From Streptomyces sp. DH41 (GTDB lineage: Bacteria; Actinomycetota; Actinomycetes; Streptomycetales; Streptomycetaceae): 64,000 nt of DNA. The stretch spans positions 56,573-120,572 of the forward strand of contig NZ_JARVKY010000025.1 in NCBI RefSeq assembly GCF_029813785.1, given 5' to 3'. Under the pieces are notes generated by a model. The model saw only the letters and a list, made by a program, of their open reading frames with translations, searched no databases and was not told the DNA's origin. Both the position numbers and the translations under genes were made by a program. Below are positions 35,242-44,096 of this stretch, piece by piece (positions within the stretch are counted from its first letter, which is position 1; each line of letters begins with the position of its first letter).

Positions 35242-35973
35242 GTGGCTGCGTCCGAATTTACTGATTTGCCGCGTTTTCCGGCGGGTTTCGAGCTGGCCGA
35301 GGCCCTGACGGCCGCGGCTCGGCAACTGCATGAGACGGGCACCCCGGACGACACCCTGACCACCGCCGCCGCGCTGGCGGTACGCCTGCTGCCCGGTGCG
35401 GAGCACGCGGGCATCTCGGAGATCCAGCGCGGCCGCCGGCTCCGTACCCTCGCCTGGACCGACGAGGTCGTACGGTTCGCGACCGAGCACCGCGCCGGGG
35501 CACGTGAGCCGCACCCGGACTGGGACCACCTGTGGACCACCCCCGTGGTGCGGATAGACGACAGCGAGGCCGACGGCGGCGGAAACGCCCTCGCCGACCT
35601 CGGCCTCCGCTCCGCGCTGTCGCTGCGGCTGCGCGCCGACCGGCGCCGCCTGACCGTGCTGACGGCGTACGCCCGCAAGCCCCAGGCCTTCGACGACGAC
35701 GCCACCCGCGTCGGCCGGCTGTTCACCGCGCACGTCTCTCTCGCCCTGGACTCGGCGACCGTGCGCGAGCAGCTCACCGAGGCCATGCGCACCCGGGACC
35801 TGATCGGGCAGGCCACCGGCATCCTCATGGAGCGGCTGAACATCGACGCGTCCGGTGCCTTCGACTCCTTGGTGAAGGCCTCGCAGCGGGAGAACGTGAA
35901 GCTGCGCGACCTCGCCCGCCGCATCGTCGACGCGAACACCGGCGCCGGGGGACGAGGCGTGAGCGAGCGGTGA
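35242..35973 (+). CDS. GAF-ANTAR RNA-binding regulator
   Basis: A 243-residue protein with a GAF-like domain (about 15-165) and a C-terminal ANTAR domain (TRDLIGQATGILMERLNID...ENVKLRDLARRIVDA). ANTAR domains bind paired hairpins in nascent mRNA and prevent termination. The start is uncertain: AGAGG lies 6 bases before GTG 35242, whereas ATG 35224 has no ribosome site. A second GAF-ANTAR gene follows after 18 bases, so the two likely form an operon and may heterodimerise. Confidence 0.83.
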   Translation: MAASEFTDLPRFPAGFELAEALTAAARQLHETGTPDDTLTTAAALAVRLLPGAEHAGISEIQRGRRLRTLAWTDEVVRFATEHRAGAREPHPDWDHLWTTPVVRIDDSEADGGGNALADLGLRSALSLRLRADRRRLTVLTAYARKPQAFDDDATRVGRLFTAHVSLALDSATVREQLTEAMRTRDLIGQATGILMERLNIDASGAFDSLVKASQRENVKLRDLARRIVDANTGAGGRGVSER

Positions 35974-35991
35974 CGGGTTATCCGTACGGGC

Positions 35992-36693
35992 ATGACCTCG
36001 GAGATCCCTGACACGCTCGACCGTGCGATAGCGCGCAGCCAGGGCCTCGACACCCTCCTGCGCGATCTGACCGACCGCGCGGTCGCGCAGGTGCCGGGCG
36101 CCGCCGCCTGCTCGGTCACGGTGCGCCGCGCCGACCGGCTGATGACCCTGGCGGGCAGCACCGGCCTGCCCAGCGGCCTGGACCTGCGGCAGTACGAGAA
36201 CGGCTCGGGTCCCTGCGTGGACGCCGCCGAGACGCAGAGTGCGCGGTACGCACCCGACCTGGCGACGGAGACCCGCTGGCCCGCGTACACGGAGTACGCG
36301 CTGGCCGCCGGCGTGCGCTGTGTACTGGCGCTGCCGCTGGCCGTCGAGGGCGAGACGGGCGCCGCCCTCAACCTGTACGGCGTCGAGCCCGACGCGCTGG
36401 CCGGCGGGCTCGACGCGGCCCGCGCCTACGCGGAGCGGGCCGCGCACGCCGTGAACGAGGCCCTGCGCCTGGAGCGGCAGCAGGCCTCGGCGGCCGACGT
36501 CCGCACCGCCCTGCTCTCCCGCAGCGTCATCGACCAGGCGGTCGGCATGCTCATGGCCCGGGAGCGGATCGACGCCCACCGGGCCCTGGAGCGGCTGCGC
36601 AGGGCCTCGCAGGACCGGAACGTCAAGCTCCGGGACCTGTGCGGCGACCTGGTGGCCCGGGCGTCCGGCGGCGCCTCACGCGGCCTGCGGTGA
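35992..36693 (+). CDS. GAF-ANTAR RNA-binding regulator (second copy)
   Basis: A 233-residue protein with a GAF domain (PGAAACSVTVRRADRLMTLA...NGSGPCVDA...VLALPLAVEGETGAALNLY) and an ANTAR domain (SVIDQAVGMLMARERIDAHRALERLRRASQ). The GAF domain is clearer here than in the upstream paralogue; its ligand is unknown. RNA targets are not identifiable in the window. A strong terminator follows. Confidence 0.9.
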   Translation: MTSEIPDTLDRAIARSQGLDTLLRDLTDRAVAQVPGAAACSVTVRRADRLMTLAGSTGLPSGLDLRQYENGSGPCVDAAETQSARYAPDLATETRWPAYTEYALAAGVRCVLALPLAVEGETGAALNLYGVEPDALAGGLDAARAYAERAAHAVNEALRLERQQASAADVRTALLSRSVIDQAVGMLMARERIDAHRALERLRRASQDRNVKLRDLCGDLVARASGGASRGLR

Positions 36694-36732
36694 CGCAGGC
36701 GGCGCCGGGACTCAGGCGGCGCCGGTGACGCA

Positions 36733-36759
36733 GGCGCCGCCAGTGACTCTGGCGGCGCC
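36733..36759. terminator. bidirectional terminator
   Basis: A perfect 11-bp stem GGCGCCGCCAG/CTGGCGGCGCC with a TGACT loop, between the convergent ANTAR and YceI genes. Flanking GGCGGCGCC copies form further pairs. Confidence 0.9.
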
Positions 36760-36769
36760 AATGACCGGC

Positions 36770-37591
36770 TCACGCGGCCGGCAGTGACTCCCCCTGCACC
36801 GCCTGGATGTCCAGCTCGACCCTGAGCGTCGTACCGATGGCGGCGATGCCTGCCTGGAGGACCTGGTTGTAGTTCATGGCGAAGTCCTCGCGGCGCAGTT
36901 CCGTCGTCGCGCGGAACGCCGCCCGGGTGCCGCCCCACGGGTCGGCGCCGGTGCCGAGGTAGGCCAGGTCCAGGTCGACCTGGCGGACCACGCCGTGCAG
37001 GCCCAGCTCGCCGTGGACCGTCCAGCGGTCCTGTCCGGCCTGCGTCACGCCGGTGGAGCGGTAGGTGATCTCCGGGTACCGCTCGACGTCCAGGAAGTCG
37101 GCGGAGCGCAGGTGGGTGTCGCGCATGCCGTTGCCGGTGTCGACGGAGGCCGCCCGGATCACCGCCTCCACCCGGGACTTGGTGACGTCGTCCGGCGCGA
37201 TCTCGACCGTGCCGGTGAAGTCCGTGAACCGGCCGTGCACGCTGGAGATGCCCAGGTGCTGGGCGACGGCGGCCACGCTGGAGTGCGCCGGGTCGACGGT
37301 CCACGGCCCGGGCGGCGGCAGCTCGGTGCCGCCCTGGCGGGCCAGCGTCACGGTGCCGACCTCGGCCCGGCCGCTCGCGGTGACGATCGCGCTGGAGGCG
37401 GCGGGCGCGTACCCGACGGCCGTGACGATGACGGTGTACGCCCCCGGCGTCAGCACGGTGGTGTCCCGCACGGCGCCCTCGGTGTCCGCCTCGGCGCGCA
37501 GCACCTGCGTGCCGGTCATGTCGGTCACCGTGACGACCGCGTGCGACACGGCCCATCCGTCCCGCGTTCGGATCCTCGCGGTCAGTCCCAT
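36770..37591 (-). CDS. YceI-family protein with N-terminal carboxypeptidase-regulatory-like domain
   Basis: A 273-residue fusion. Residues about 1-85 are a transthyretin-like beta sandwich (AVVTVTDMTGTQVLRAEADTEG...GAYTVIVTAVGYAP). Residues about 92-273 are a YceI lipocalin-like domain (WTVDPAHSSVAAVAQHLGISSVHGRF...VTKSRVEAVI...HLRSADFLDVERYPEITYRS), a family that binds isoprenoid-type lipids. No signal peptide is visible. It lies 109 bases behind an MFS gene carrying three copies of the same sandwich domain. ATG 37591 follows GGGAG at 8 bases. Confidence 0.88.
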   Translation of the reverse strand: MGLTARIRTRDGWAVSHAVVTVTDMTGTQVLRAEADTEGAVRDTTVLTPGAYTVIVTAVGYAPAASSAIVTASGRAEVGTVTLARQGGTELPPPGPWTVDPAHSSVAAVAQHLGISSVHGRFTDFTGTVEIAPDDVTKSRVEAVIRAASVDTGNGMRDTHLRSADFLDVERYPEITYRSTGVTQAGQDRWTVHGELGLHGVVRQVDLDLAYLGTGADPWGGTRAAFRATTELRREDFAMNYNQVLQAGIAAIGTTLRVELDIQAVQGESLPAA

Positions 37592-37700
37592 CCCGTTTTC
37601 TCCCTGCAAAGGCTCAGAAAGTGGTCGTGAAGAAACCGGCCCGTGGTGGGCGGGCGCACCTCCGCTCAGAGCGCGCACGCCACCACGGGCCGGGGTTCTG

Positions 37701-40277
37701 CTACTCGCCGGGGTGGGCGAGCTCGATGTCGTGGCCGTCGGCACCGGGGCCGGTGACCGTCAGGGCCGTCGCCACCGGCGGGTAGCCGGTCGCGATGACG
37801 GTGTACTCACCGGCGTCCAGGTCGGTGAAGGCGTACGCCCCGTCCGCCCCGGTGGTGGCCGTGCCGACCACGTTGCCCGCCGCGTCGACCAGCGTGACGC
37901 GGGCGTCGGCCAGCGGGCCGTGCGGTGCCCGCACGACGCCCTGGAGCTGCGCCCCGGCCTGCAGGTCGACCTCGACCCGGGTGACCCCGGTGCCGCCCAC
38001 CTCGAGGGGCAGGGCGCGCGGCCGGTAGCCGGCGGCGTTCACCGCGACGGTCACCGTGCCCGGCACCAGTTCGGTGAAGGCGAACTCGCCCGCCTCACCG
38101 GTGGCGGCGGTGGCCAGCAGGTCCCCGCGCACATCGGTCACGATCACCATCGCGTCCTTGACCGGCAGCCCGTTCGCCACGGCCCGGACCAGGCCGGTCA
38201 GCCCGCTGGTGCCGCTGAGCAGGACGTCGTACGCGAGCGGCTCGTCGTTCACGACGATCGTCGAGGCCTGCGGCTGGAAGCCGTCGGCGGAGGCGATCAG
38301 GACGTACGATCCCGCGCCCGGCACGTCGACCGCGTACGAGCCGTCGGCCTGGGCGACCGACCGGCCCAGCTGCCGGCCCGCCAGCGAGATCAGTGTGACG
38401 GCGGCCTGCGGGACCGGCGCGGACTCGGCGCCGCGGACGAAGCCGCGGACCGCGATGCCACCGGAGACGGGTGCCGCCGGCTCACCGGAGCCGGTCGCCG
38501 TGGCGACGGCGGCGAGCCGCTGGGTGGCGTCGGGCCGCAGACCCGAGTCGGCGACCGAGGTGGCCGAGGTGGTCGAAGGCGTCGCCGAAGCGCCCGCCAT
38601 CGCACCGGCCGGAACCGGCTCCGGGGCGACCCGGGTGGCCTCGGCCGGGGCCGGGGCGACCGGGGAGGCGGTCTCGGCGGTGGCCTCCGCGGCCTGGGCC
38701 AGAGCGCCCGAGGTGCGCAGCGGCACCTCCTTGATGAACAGCGTCACCAGGAAGCCGAGCAGTGCGATCGGCGCGACGTACAGGAAGATGTCGGCGATGC
38801 CGTGCCCGTACGCGCTCTCCAGCCAGGTGCGGATGGGCGCGGGCAGCAGGCTCATGTCGGGGATCGCCCCGGAGCCCATGGCCTGGCCGGCCGCCGCCTG
38901 GTCCTCGGGCTTGAGCTGCCCGATGGAGTCGGTGGCGTAGTGGCTGATCCGGCTGGACATCACGGAGCCGAGCACCGAGACACCCACGGCGCCGCCGAGG
39001 GACCGGAAGAAGGTCACGACGGAGGAGGCCGCGCCCAGGTCGCTCGGGGCCACCTGGTTCTGCGTGCACAGGACCAGGTTCTGCATCATCATGCCGACGC
39101 CGAGGCCCATCAGCGCCATGAAGATCGCGATGTGCCAGTACGCGGTGTCGTAGCGCATGGTGCTGAGCAGGCCCAGGCCCGCCGTGAGCAGCACGCCGCC
39201 GGCCAGCAGCCAGCCCTTCCACTTGCCGGTCTTGGTGATGATCTGACCGGAGACCGTGGACGAGACGAACAGGCCGCCGATCATCGGGATGGTCATGACG
39301 CCCGACATGGTCGGGGACTCACCGCGGGCCAGCTGGAAGTACTGGCTGAAGTAGACGGTGCCCGCGAACATCGCGATACCGACGAACAGCGAGGCCAGCG
39401 AGGCCAGCGTGATGGTGCGGTTCTTGAACAGACGCAGCGGGATGATCGGCTCGCTGGCCTTCGACTCGACGAAGAGGAAGATCAGCGTCAGCACGATCGC
39501 GCCGCCGACCATGGCGCCGGTCTGCCAGGACATCCAGGAGTACTTGTCGTCCGCGAAGGTGACCCAGACGAGCAGCAGGCTCACGGCCGCGGTGACGAAG
39601 AAGGCGCCGGCCCAGTCGACCTTGACCTTCCGCTTGACCACGGGCAGGTTCAGCGTCTTCTGCAGCACGATCAGCGCGAGGATCGCGAAGGGCACGCCGA
39701 CGTAGAGGCACCAGCGCCAGCCGAGCCAGCTGGTGTCGGTGATGACACCGCCGAGCAGCGGACCGCCGACGGTCGCGACGGCGAAGGTCGCGCCCAGGTA
39801 ACCGGAGTAGCGCCCGCGCTCACGCGGGGAGATCATCGCGGCCATGATGATCTGCGCCAGCGCGGCCAGACCGCCGGCGCCCAGGCCCTGGATGCCTCGC
39901 GCGGTGATCAGCATCCCGGGGTTCTGCGACAGACCGGCGATGACCGAGCCGACGACGAAGACGATCAGGGCTATCTGGACCAGGGCCTTCTTGCTGACCA
40001 GGTCCGCGAGCTTGCCCCACAGGGGGGTGGAGGCGGTCATCGTCAGCAGCGAGGCCGTGACGACCCAGGTGTAGGCGCTCTGGCCGCCACCGAGGTCACC
40101 GATGATCTCGGGCAGGGCGTTGGTGACGATGGTCGAGGACAGAATGGCGCAGAACATGCCGAGCAGCAGCCCGGACAGCGCTTCCATGATCTGCCGGTGC
40201 GTCATCGGAGCGTCTCCGTTGGAGCCTCCCCCGTGCTTGGCATGAGCCCGCACACCGGCTGGTGTGGTCGTTGCCAT
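37701..40277 (-). CDS. DHA2 MFS transporter fused to three carboxypeptidase-regulatory-like domains
   Basis: An 858-residue protein. A 14-helix DHA2/QacA-like exporter (about 28-535, with GQSAYTWVVTASLLTMTAST and LAQIIMAAMISPRERGRY) is followed by an Ala/Pro/Thr linker and three tandem transthyretin-like domains starting near GIAVRGFVRG, GLTGLVRAV and QLQGVVRAPHG. Such soluble appendages are unusual on an MFS protein; the even number of helices places them on the cytoplasmic side. AAGGA precedes the ATG. Downstream of a MarR gene and upstream of a YceI protein with the same accessory domain. Confidence 0.92.
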   Translation of the reverse strand: MATTTPAGVRAHAKHGGGSNGDAPMTHRQIMEALSGLLLGMFCAILSSTIVTNALPEIIGDLGGGQSAYTWVVTASLLTMTASTPLWGKLADLVSKKALVQIALIVFVVGSVIAGLSQNPGMLITARGIQGLGAGGLAALAQIIMAAMISPRERGRYSGYLGATFAVATVGGPLLGGVITDTSWLGWRWCLYVGVPFAILALIVLQKTLNLPVVKRKVKVDWAGAFFVTAAVSLLLVWVTFADDKYSWMSWQTGAMVGGAIVLTLIFLFVESKASEPIIPLRLFKNRTITLASLASLFVGIAMFAGTVYFSQYFQLARGESPTMSGVMTIPMIGGLFVSSTVSGQIITKTGKWKGWLLAGGVLLTAGLGLLSTMRYDTAYWHIAIFMALMGLGVGMMMQNLVLCTQNQVAPSDLGAASSVVTFFRSLGGAVGVSVLGSVMSSRISHYATDSIGQLKPEDQAAAGQAMGSGAIPDMSLLPAPIRTWLESAYGHGIADIFLYVAPIALLGFLVTLFIKEVPLRTSGALAQAAEATAETASPVAPAPAEATRVAPEPVPAGAMAGASATPSTTSATSVADSGLRPDATQRLAAVATATGSGEPAAPVSGGIAVRGFVRGAESAPVPQAAVTLISLAGRQLGRSVAQADGSYAVDVPGAGSYVLIASADGFQPQASTIVVNDEPLAYDVLLSGTSGLTGLVRAVANGLPVKDAMVIVTDVRGDLLATAATGEAGEFAFTELVPGTVTVAVNAAGYRPRALPLEVGGTGVTRVEVDLQAGAQLQGVVRAPHGPLADARVTLVDAAGNVVGTATTGADGAYAFTDLDAGEYTVIATGYPPVATALTVTGPGADGHDIELAHPGE

Positions 40278-40290
40278 GGACTTCCTTTAC

Positions 40291-40791
40291 TTACGTGGTG
40301 GTCGCGGGTGTACGGGTGGACTGTTCGTCCCCGGACGGTGTGGGTGGCCGGGGAGCGGGTCCCCGGCAGTCGTCGAAGCTGGCCCTGAGGCGGGCCATGA
40401 GCCGGGACAGCTGGCCGACCTCGTCGTCGGACCAGTCGCTCAGCCGGTGGGCGAGCATCTGGCTGGTCCGCTCGGCGATGTCGTCGAGCCGGCCCTGACC
40501 GTCGGGCGTCAGGCGCAGGATGCGCGAGCGCTTGTCCGCGGGGTCGGGGGACCGCTCGATCCAGCCCCGCTCGACGGCGTGGGCGACGTGGCGGCTGGTC
40601 ACCGACATGTCCACGGCAAGCAGCTCCGCGAGCTTGCTCATGCGCATGTCCCCGTGGCGGCCGAGCAGCGTCAGTACGGCGACGGATCCGCTCGGGCAGT
40701 CGGACGGCAGTAGCCGCCCCATCTCCCGCTTCACGGCGCCGAAGGCGCTGAACTGGCGGATCAGCTCCTCGTACTGAGCCTTCTCGGCCAT
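40291..40791 (-). CDS. MarR-family regulator
   Basis: A 166-residue winged-helix repressor: DMRMSKLAELLAVDMSVTSRHVAHAVERGWIERSPDPADKRSRILRLT covers the recognition helix and wing with the conserved D-x-R. GGGAGG lies 5 bases before ATG 40791; GTG 40797 is too close. Only 13 bases separate it from the MFS gene, so they form an operon that the protein probably represses through two TTGC-N5-GCAA sites just upstream. Confidence 0.92.
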   Translation of the reverse strand: MAEKAQYEELIRQFSAFGAVKREMGRLLPSDCPSGSVAVLTLLGRHGDMRMSKLAELLAVDMSVTSRHVAHAVERGWIERSPDPADKRSRILRLTPDGQGRLDDIAERTSQMLAHRLSDWSDDEVGQLSRLMARLRASFDDCRGPAPRPPTPSGDEQSTRTPATTT

Positions 40792-40809
40792 GCGCACCTC
40801 CCGTTATTT

Positions 40810-40852
40810 GTTGCTTAGGGCAACCATAGGATCGGTTGGTTGCTACAGGCAA
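40810..40852. promoter_or_regulatory. two TTGC-N5-GCAA operators
   Basis: GTTGC-TTAGG-GCAAC (40810-40824) and TTGC-TACAG-GCAA (40840-40852) have centres 29 bases apart, directly upstream of the MarR gene. The spacing, close to three helical turns, suits two MarR dimers on one face. Confidence 0.8.
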
Positions 40853-41054
40853 ATAAAAACGGTCATCGCGGCATAAAAAGTTGGCAAAGGCAAGTATTGC
40901 GATAGTAAACGTGCAGGTGACGGGCGGGTGCCGGGTCGTGGGCCGCTGGCGGGTGGGTGGCGGGCGTCCGGTGGCCGCCCGGGAGACGGGGGCCAAGGGA
41001 TCTCGGTGGCCCCGCACTTGGGCCGCCACCGCGGATTCGCTAGTGTCTCGGCCC

Positions 41055-41252
41055 ATGGCTAACAACCAGGGCCCCCAGGGCAATAACGACCCCGCAGGCA
41101 GCACTCAGATGTTCCGCGCGTTCGTCGACGACGCCCCCCAGTCCCGGCAGGCGGCCCCCGCCGCCTCCTCCGGGCCCCGCATCGGCCTGATCGTCGGCAT
41201 CGTGGCCGCCGTGGTGATCGTCGCGGCCGTGGCCTGGCTGGCGCTGAAGTAG
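41055..41252 (+). CDS. small single-pass membrane protein
   Basis: A 65-residue protein: a polar N-terminus (MANNQGPQGNNDPAGSTQMF, then FVDDAPQ), then one C-terminal helix (IGLIVGIVAAVVIVAAVAWL) ending in K. It looks tail-anchored with a cytoplasmic N-terminus. No function is known. It is convergent with the sigN-like gene. Confidence 0.75.
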   Translation: MANNQGPQGNNDPAGSTQMFRAFVDDAPQSRQAAPAASSGPRIGLIVGIVAAVVIVAAVAWLALK

Positions 41253-41316
41253 ACCGGCGCCGGAACGGACCGGCACCGCGCAGACGCCTGAACACGCAGA
41301 CGCATAAACACGCAGA

Positions 41317-41413
41317 CGCGCAGACGCGCGGGGCATACGTACGTATACGACGGCGGCCGCCGCGCCACCCCCGAGGTGCCGCGGCGGCCGTCGCCGTCGT
41401 ACGCGTCTGCGCG
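41317..41413. terminator. large bidirectional terminator
   Basis: Nested arms CGCGCAGACGCG (41317-41328)/CGCGTCTGCGCG (41402-41413) and TACGACGGCGGCCGCCGCG paired to 41379-41401 with a 3-base bulge. It lies between the small membrane protein and the sigN-like gene. Confidence 0.8.
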
Positions 41414-41423
41414 GTGCCCGGGC

Positions 41424-42380
41424 TCAGTCGGAGATGAGGCCCTCGCGCAGCTGTGCCAGGGTGCGGGTCAGCAGCCGGGAGACGTGCATCTGCGAGATGC
41501 CGACCTCCTCGCCGATCTGCGACTGGGTCATGTTGGCGAAGAAGCGCAGCATGATGATCCGCCGCTCCCGGGGCGGCAGCTTGGCCAGCAGCGGCTTGAG
41601 GGACTCGCGGTACTCCACGCCCTCCAGTGCCGTGTCCTCGTAGCCCAGGCGGTCCGCCAGCGAGCCCTCGCCGCCGTCGTCCTCCGGGGCCGGGGAGTCC
41701 AGCGAGGAGGCGGTGTAGGCGTTGCCGACCGCGAGGCCGTCGACGACGTCCTCCTCGGACACGCCCAGCACCACGGCCAGTTCGGCGACCGTCGGGGAGC
41801 GGTCCAGCTTCTGGGAGAGCTCGTCGGTGGCCTTCGTCAGGGCCAGGCGCAGCTCCTGGAGCCGGCGCGGGACGCGCACCGACCACGAGGTGTCGCGGAA
41901 GAACCGCTTGATCTCACCGACGACGGTCGGCATCGCGAACGTCGGGAACTCCACGCCCCGTTCGCAGTCGAAGCGGTCGATCGCCTTGATCAGGCCGATG
42001 GTGCCGACCTGGACGATGTCCTCCATCGGCTCGTTGCGGGAGCGGAAGCGCGCGGCGGCGTAACGCACCAGCGGGAGGTTGAGCTCGATCAGGGTGTCCC
42101 GGACGTAGGTGCGCTCCGGGCTGTTCTTGTCGAGGGCGGCGAGCCGCAGGAACAGGGAGCGGGACAGGGTGCGGGTGTCGATGGCCCCCGTGGCCGGAAC
42201 GGCCTGGGCCGGCACGGCGTCGAGGGCCGGCGCGGCGTCGAGGGCCGGCGCGGCGTCGAGAGCGGGTACGGCTTCGATGGCCTGCGCGTCATCGACGGGG
42301 CCGAGCGCCTCGAGCGTGTCGGGCGCGGTCTCGCTCTCGGCGAGCGCGAGCACCTTCGAGCTGCCCTGGTCTGCGGACAT
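41424..42380 (-). CDS. sigN: SigB/SigF-family RNA polymerase sigma factor, probably SigN
   Basis: A 318-residue sigma factor. Residues 1-70 are Ala/Pro/Asp-rich with 18-bp-encoded repeats (AALDAAP). Then come region 2 (LPLVRYAAARFRSRNEPMED...VGTIGLIKAIDRFD), region 3 and region 4 (RLRFFANMTQSQIGEEVGIS context, ending SRLLTRTLAQLREGL). It is a close paralogue of the next gene; the pair order matches sigN-sigF of Streptomyces, where both act late in development. AAAGGGGG precedes ATG 42380. The upstream region carries dyads that may receive developmental regulators. The symbol rests on synteny and similarity by eye. Confidence 0.85.
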   Translation of the reverse strand: MSADQGSSKVLALAESETAPDTLEALGPVDDAQAIEAVPALDAAPALDAAPALDAVPAQAVPATGAIDTRTLSRSLFLRLAALDKNSPERTYVRDTLIELNLPLVRYAAARFRSRNEPMEDIVQVGTIGLIKAIDRFDCERGVEFPTFAMPTVVGEIKRFFRDTSWSVRVPRRLQELRLALTKATDELSQKLDRSPTVAELAVVLGVSEEDVVDGLAVGNAYTASSLDSPAPEDDGGEGSLADRLGYEDTALEGVEYRESLKPLLAKLPPRERRIIMLRFFANMTQSQIGEEVGISQMHVSRLLTRTLAQLREGLISD

Positions 42381-42488
42381 GCCACCCCCTTTGGGTCGCG
42401 GGACGGTCACGGCGACGCTCCCACGCCGGGAACGCAGCCTCCACCTGAATACCGGAGCCGGAGCTCCGGCAAACGCGTCTCCGGCAGA

Positions 42489-42526
42489 ATGTCACATGTC
42501 GGCAACGCGCTGTAGTGACATGTCGA
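42489..42526. promoter_or_regulatory. ATGTCAC/GTGACAT dyad upstream of the sigN-like gene
   Basis: ATGTCACATGTCG (42489-42501) and GTGACATGTCGACAT (from 42515) form an inverted ATGTCAC/GTGACAT pair with a repeated ACATGTCG, about 110-145 bases before the start. The regulator is unknown. Confidence 0.55.
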
Positions 42527-42542
42527 CATCCGAGATGCGAAT

Positions 42543-42562
42543 ACCCCCTGGAAACAGGGGGT
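42543..42562 (-). terminator. hairpin downstream of the sigF-like gene
   Basis: A perfect 8-bp stem ACCCCCTG-GAAA-CAGGGGGT in the gap between the two sigma genes, about 110 bases past the sigF-like stop. Confidence 0.6.
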
Positions 42563-42670
42563 CTGACGGTCTTTCGGCCCGATCCTCCCGCAACGGCCCT
42601 GGTGAGCGATTCGCTCGCCCAGGTGACCTCTCGCTCGCACCTTCGATTACCTCTCGAGGCGGTCTCCAGG

Positions 42671-43612
42671 CTACGCGTCGATCCGGTTCGCGGACCTCAA
42701 TCGCTGGAAACTACGCGCCAGTAGCCGCGAGACGTGCATCTGGGACACGCCGAGTTCCGCGCTGATCTGCGACTGGGTGAGGTTGCTGTAGTAGCGCAGC
42801 AGCAGAATGCGCTGTTCCCGTTCCGGCAGCTGGACGAGCAGGTGGCGGACCAGGTCGCGGTGCTCGACCCCGTCGAGGGCGGGGTCCTCGTAGCCGAGCC
42901 GGTCGAGCAGCCCCGGCAGCCCGTCGCCCTCCTGCGCGGCCTCCAGCGAGGTGGCGTGGTACGACCGCCCCGCCTCGATGCAGGACAGCACCTCCTCCTC
43001 GGTGATGCGCAGCCGCTCGGCGATCTCGGCGGTCGTCGGGGAGCGGCCGAAGGCGGTCGTCAGGTCCTCGGTCGCGCTGTTGACCTGCACCCACAGCTCG
43101 TGCAGCCGGCGCGGCACGTGCACCGTGCGGACGTTGTCGCGGAAGTACCGCTTGATCTCGCCGACGACGGTCGGCATGGCGAACGTCGGGAACTGCACGC
43201 CCCGCTCCGGATCGAAGCGGTCGATGGCGTTGATGAGCCCGATGGTGCCGACCTGGACGACGTCCTCCATCGGCTCGTTGCGGGAGCGGAAGCGGGCGGC
43301 GGCGTAGCGCACCAGCGGAAGGTTGGCCTCGATGAGCGCCGCGCGTACCCGGTGGTGCTCCGGTGTGCCCGGCGCGAGGCCCTTCAGCTCGCCGAAGAGC
43401 ACCTGGGTCAGGGCCCGGGTGTCGGCGCCACGGCTGCGCTGCGGTGCGGCTTCCGGCGCGGGCGGTGCCTGGACCGCCTGGACCGCCTGGACCGGTGCGG
43501 CCTGTGCGCTTTGCGTGGTGTGCGGGTGCTGCGGGGCTTGTGTTGCCTGAGAGGCCTGAGAGGCCTGAGAGGCCTGTGCGGGCGGTGCTTGAGGCGCAGT
43601 ACTGGCCGGCAC
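42671..43612 (-). CDS. sigF: sporulation-type sigma factor, probably SigF
   Basis: A 313-residue SigB/SigF-family sigma factor. The N-terminal 60 residues are Gln/Ala/Pro-rich (9-bp repeats encode QAS). Regions 2-4 follow (ARFRSRNEPMEDVVQVGTIG, INAIDRFDPERGVQFPTFAM, RYYSNLTQSQISAELGVS). In Streptomyces SigF acts in the prespore compartment on spore maturation. The GTG at 43612 is chosen because GAGGTGGAG lies 6 bases upstream; a TTG at 43639 would add nine residues. The paralogue lies immediately downstream, about 290 bases away, probably with its own promoter. Confidence 0.87.
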   Translation of the reverse strand: MPASTAPQAPPAQASQASQASQATQAPQHPHTTQSAQAAPVQAVQAVQAPPAPEAAPQRSRGADTRALTQVLFGELKGLAPGTPEHHRVRAALIEANLPLVRYAAARFRSRNEPMEDVVQVGTIGLINAIDRFDPERGVQFPTFAMPTVVGEIKRYFRDNVRTVHVPRRLHELWVQVNSATEDLTTAFGRSPTTAEIAERLRITEEEVLSCIEAGRSYHATSLEAAQEGDGLPGLLDRLGYEDPALDGVEHRDLVRHLLVQLPEREQRILLLRYYSNLTQSQISAELGVSQMHVSRLLARSFQRLRSANRIDA

Positions 43613-43759
43613 GGTCAACTCCACCTCGTGATCGGTCAACTCTTCCGTAACTCATCCGTCAAAAGCGGTCATAGCATCACAAGACATGTGCACTGTGTGC
43701 AAGCACCGCATAACGCCGTGTTGAGTGAACGCGAGGCGGACCCGTGGGAGAACGCGAGC

Positions 43760-43786
43760 GGCCCCGCACCGTGCGGGTGCGGGGCC
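43760..43786 (-). terminator. terminator after the Dabb gene
   Basis: A perfect 11-bp stem GGCCCCGCACC/GGTGCGGGGCC with a 5-nt loop, 17 bases past the stop codon. Confidence 0.9.
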
Positions 43787-43802
43787 GGGAGGCGGGGCCG
43801 TG

Positions 43803-44096
43803 CTAGAACTCGTAGTCGGCGATCACCCAGGTGGCGAACTCCCGCCACAGTGCGACGCCCGCCTGGTGCGCCGGGTGGTCCACGTAGCGCCGGAGGGCGT
43901 CGGTGTCGTCCACGGCCGAGTTGATGGCGAAGTCGTAGGCGATGGGCCGGTCGCTGATGTTCCAGGCACACTCCCAGAAGCGCAGCTCCTCGATGTGGCC
44001 GCCGAGCGCCCGGAAGGCCTCCACGCCTTTCACGACCCGAGGATCGTCGCGCTCCACGCCCTCGTTCAGCTTGAAGAGCACCAGGTGGCGGATCAT
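43803..44096 (-). CDS. Dabb (stress-responsive A/B barrel) domain protein
   Basis: A 97-residue dimeric alpha/beta-barrel protein (MIRHLVLFKLNEGV, FWECAWNISDRPIAYDFAINSAV, DDTDALRRYVDHPAHQ). Two adjacent ATG codons exist; the second gives better spacing from GGAGG. The start overlaps the TGA of the upstream small membrane protein gene, so they are coupled. Family members include stress proteins and small cyclases; the activity here is unknown. Confidence 0.88.
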   Translation of the reverse strand: MIRHLVLFKLNEGVERDDPRVVKGVEAFRALGGHIEELRFWECAWNISDRPIAYDFAINSAVDDTDALRRYVDHPAHQAGVALWREFATWVIADYEF

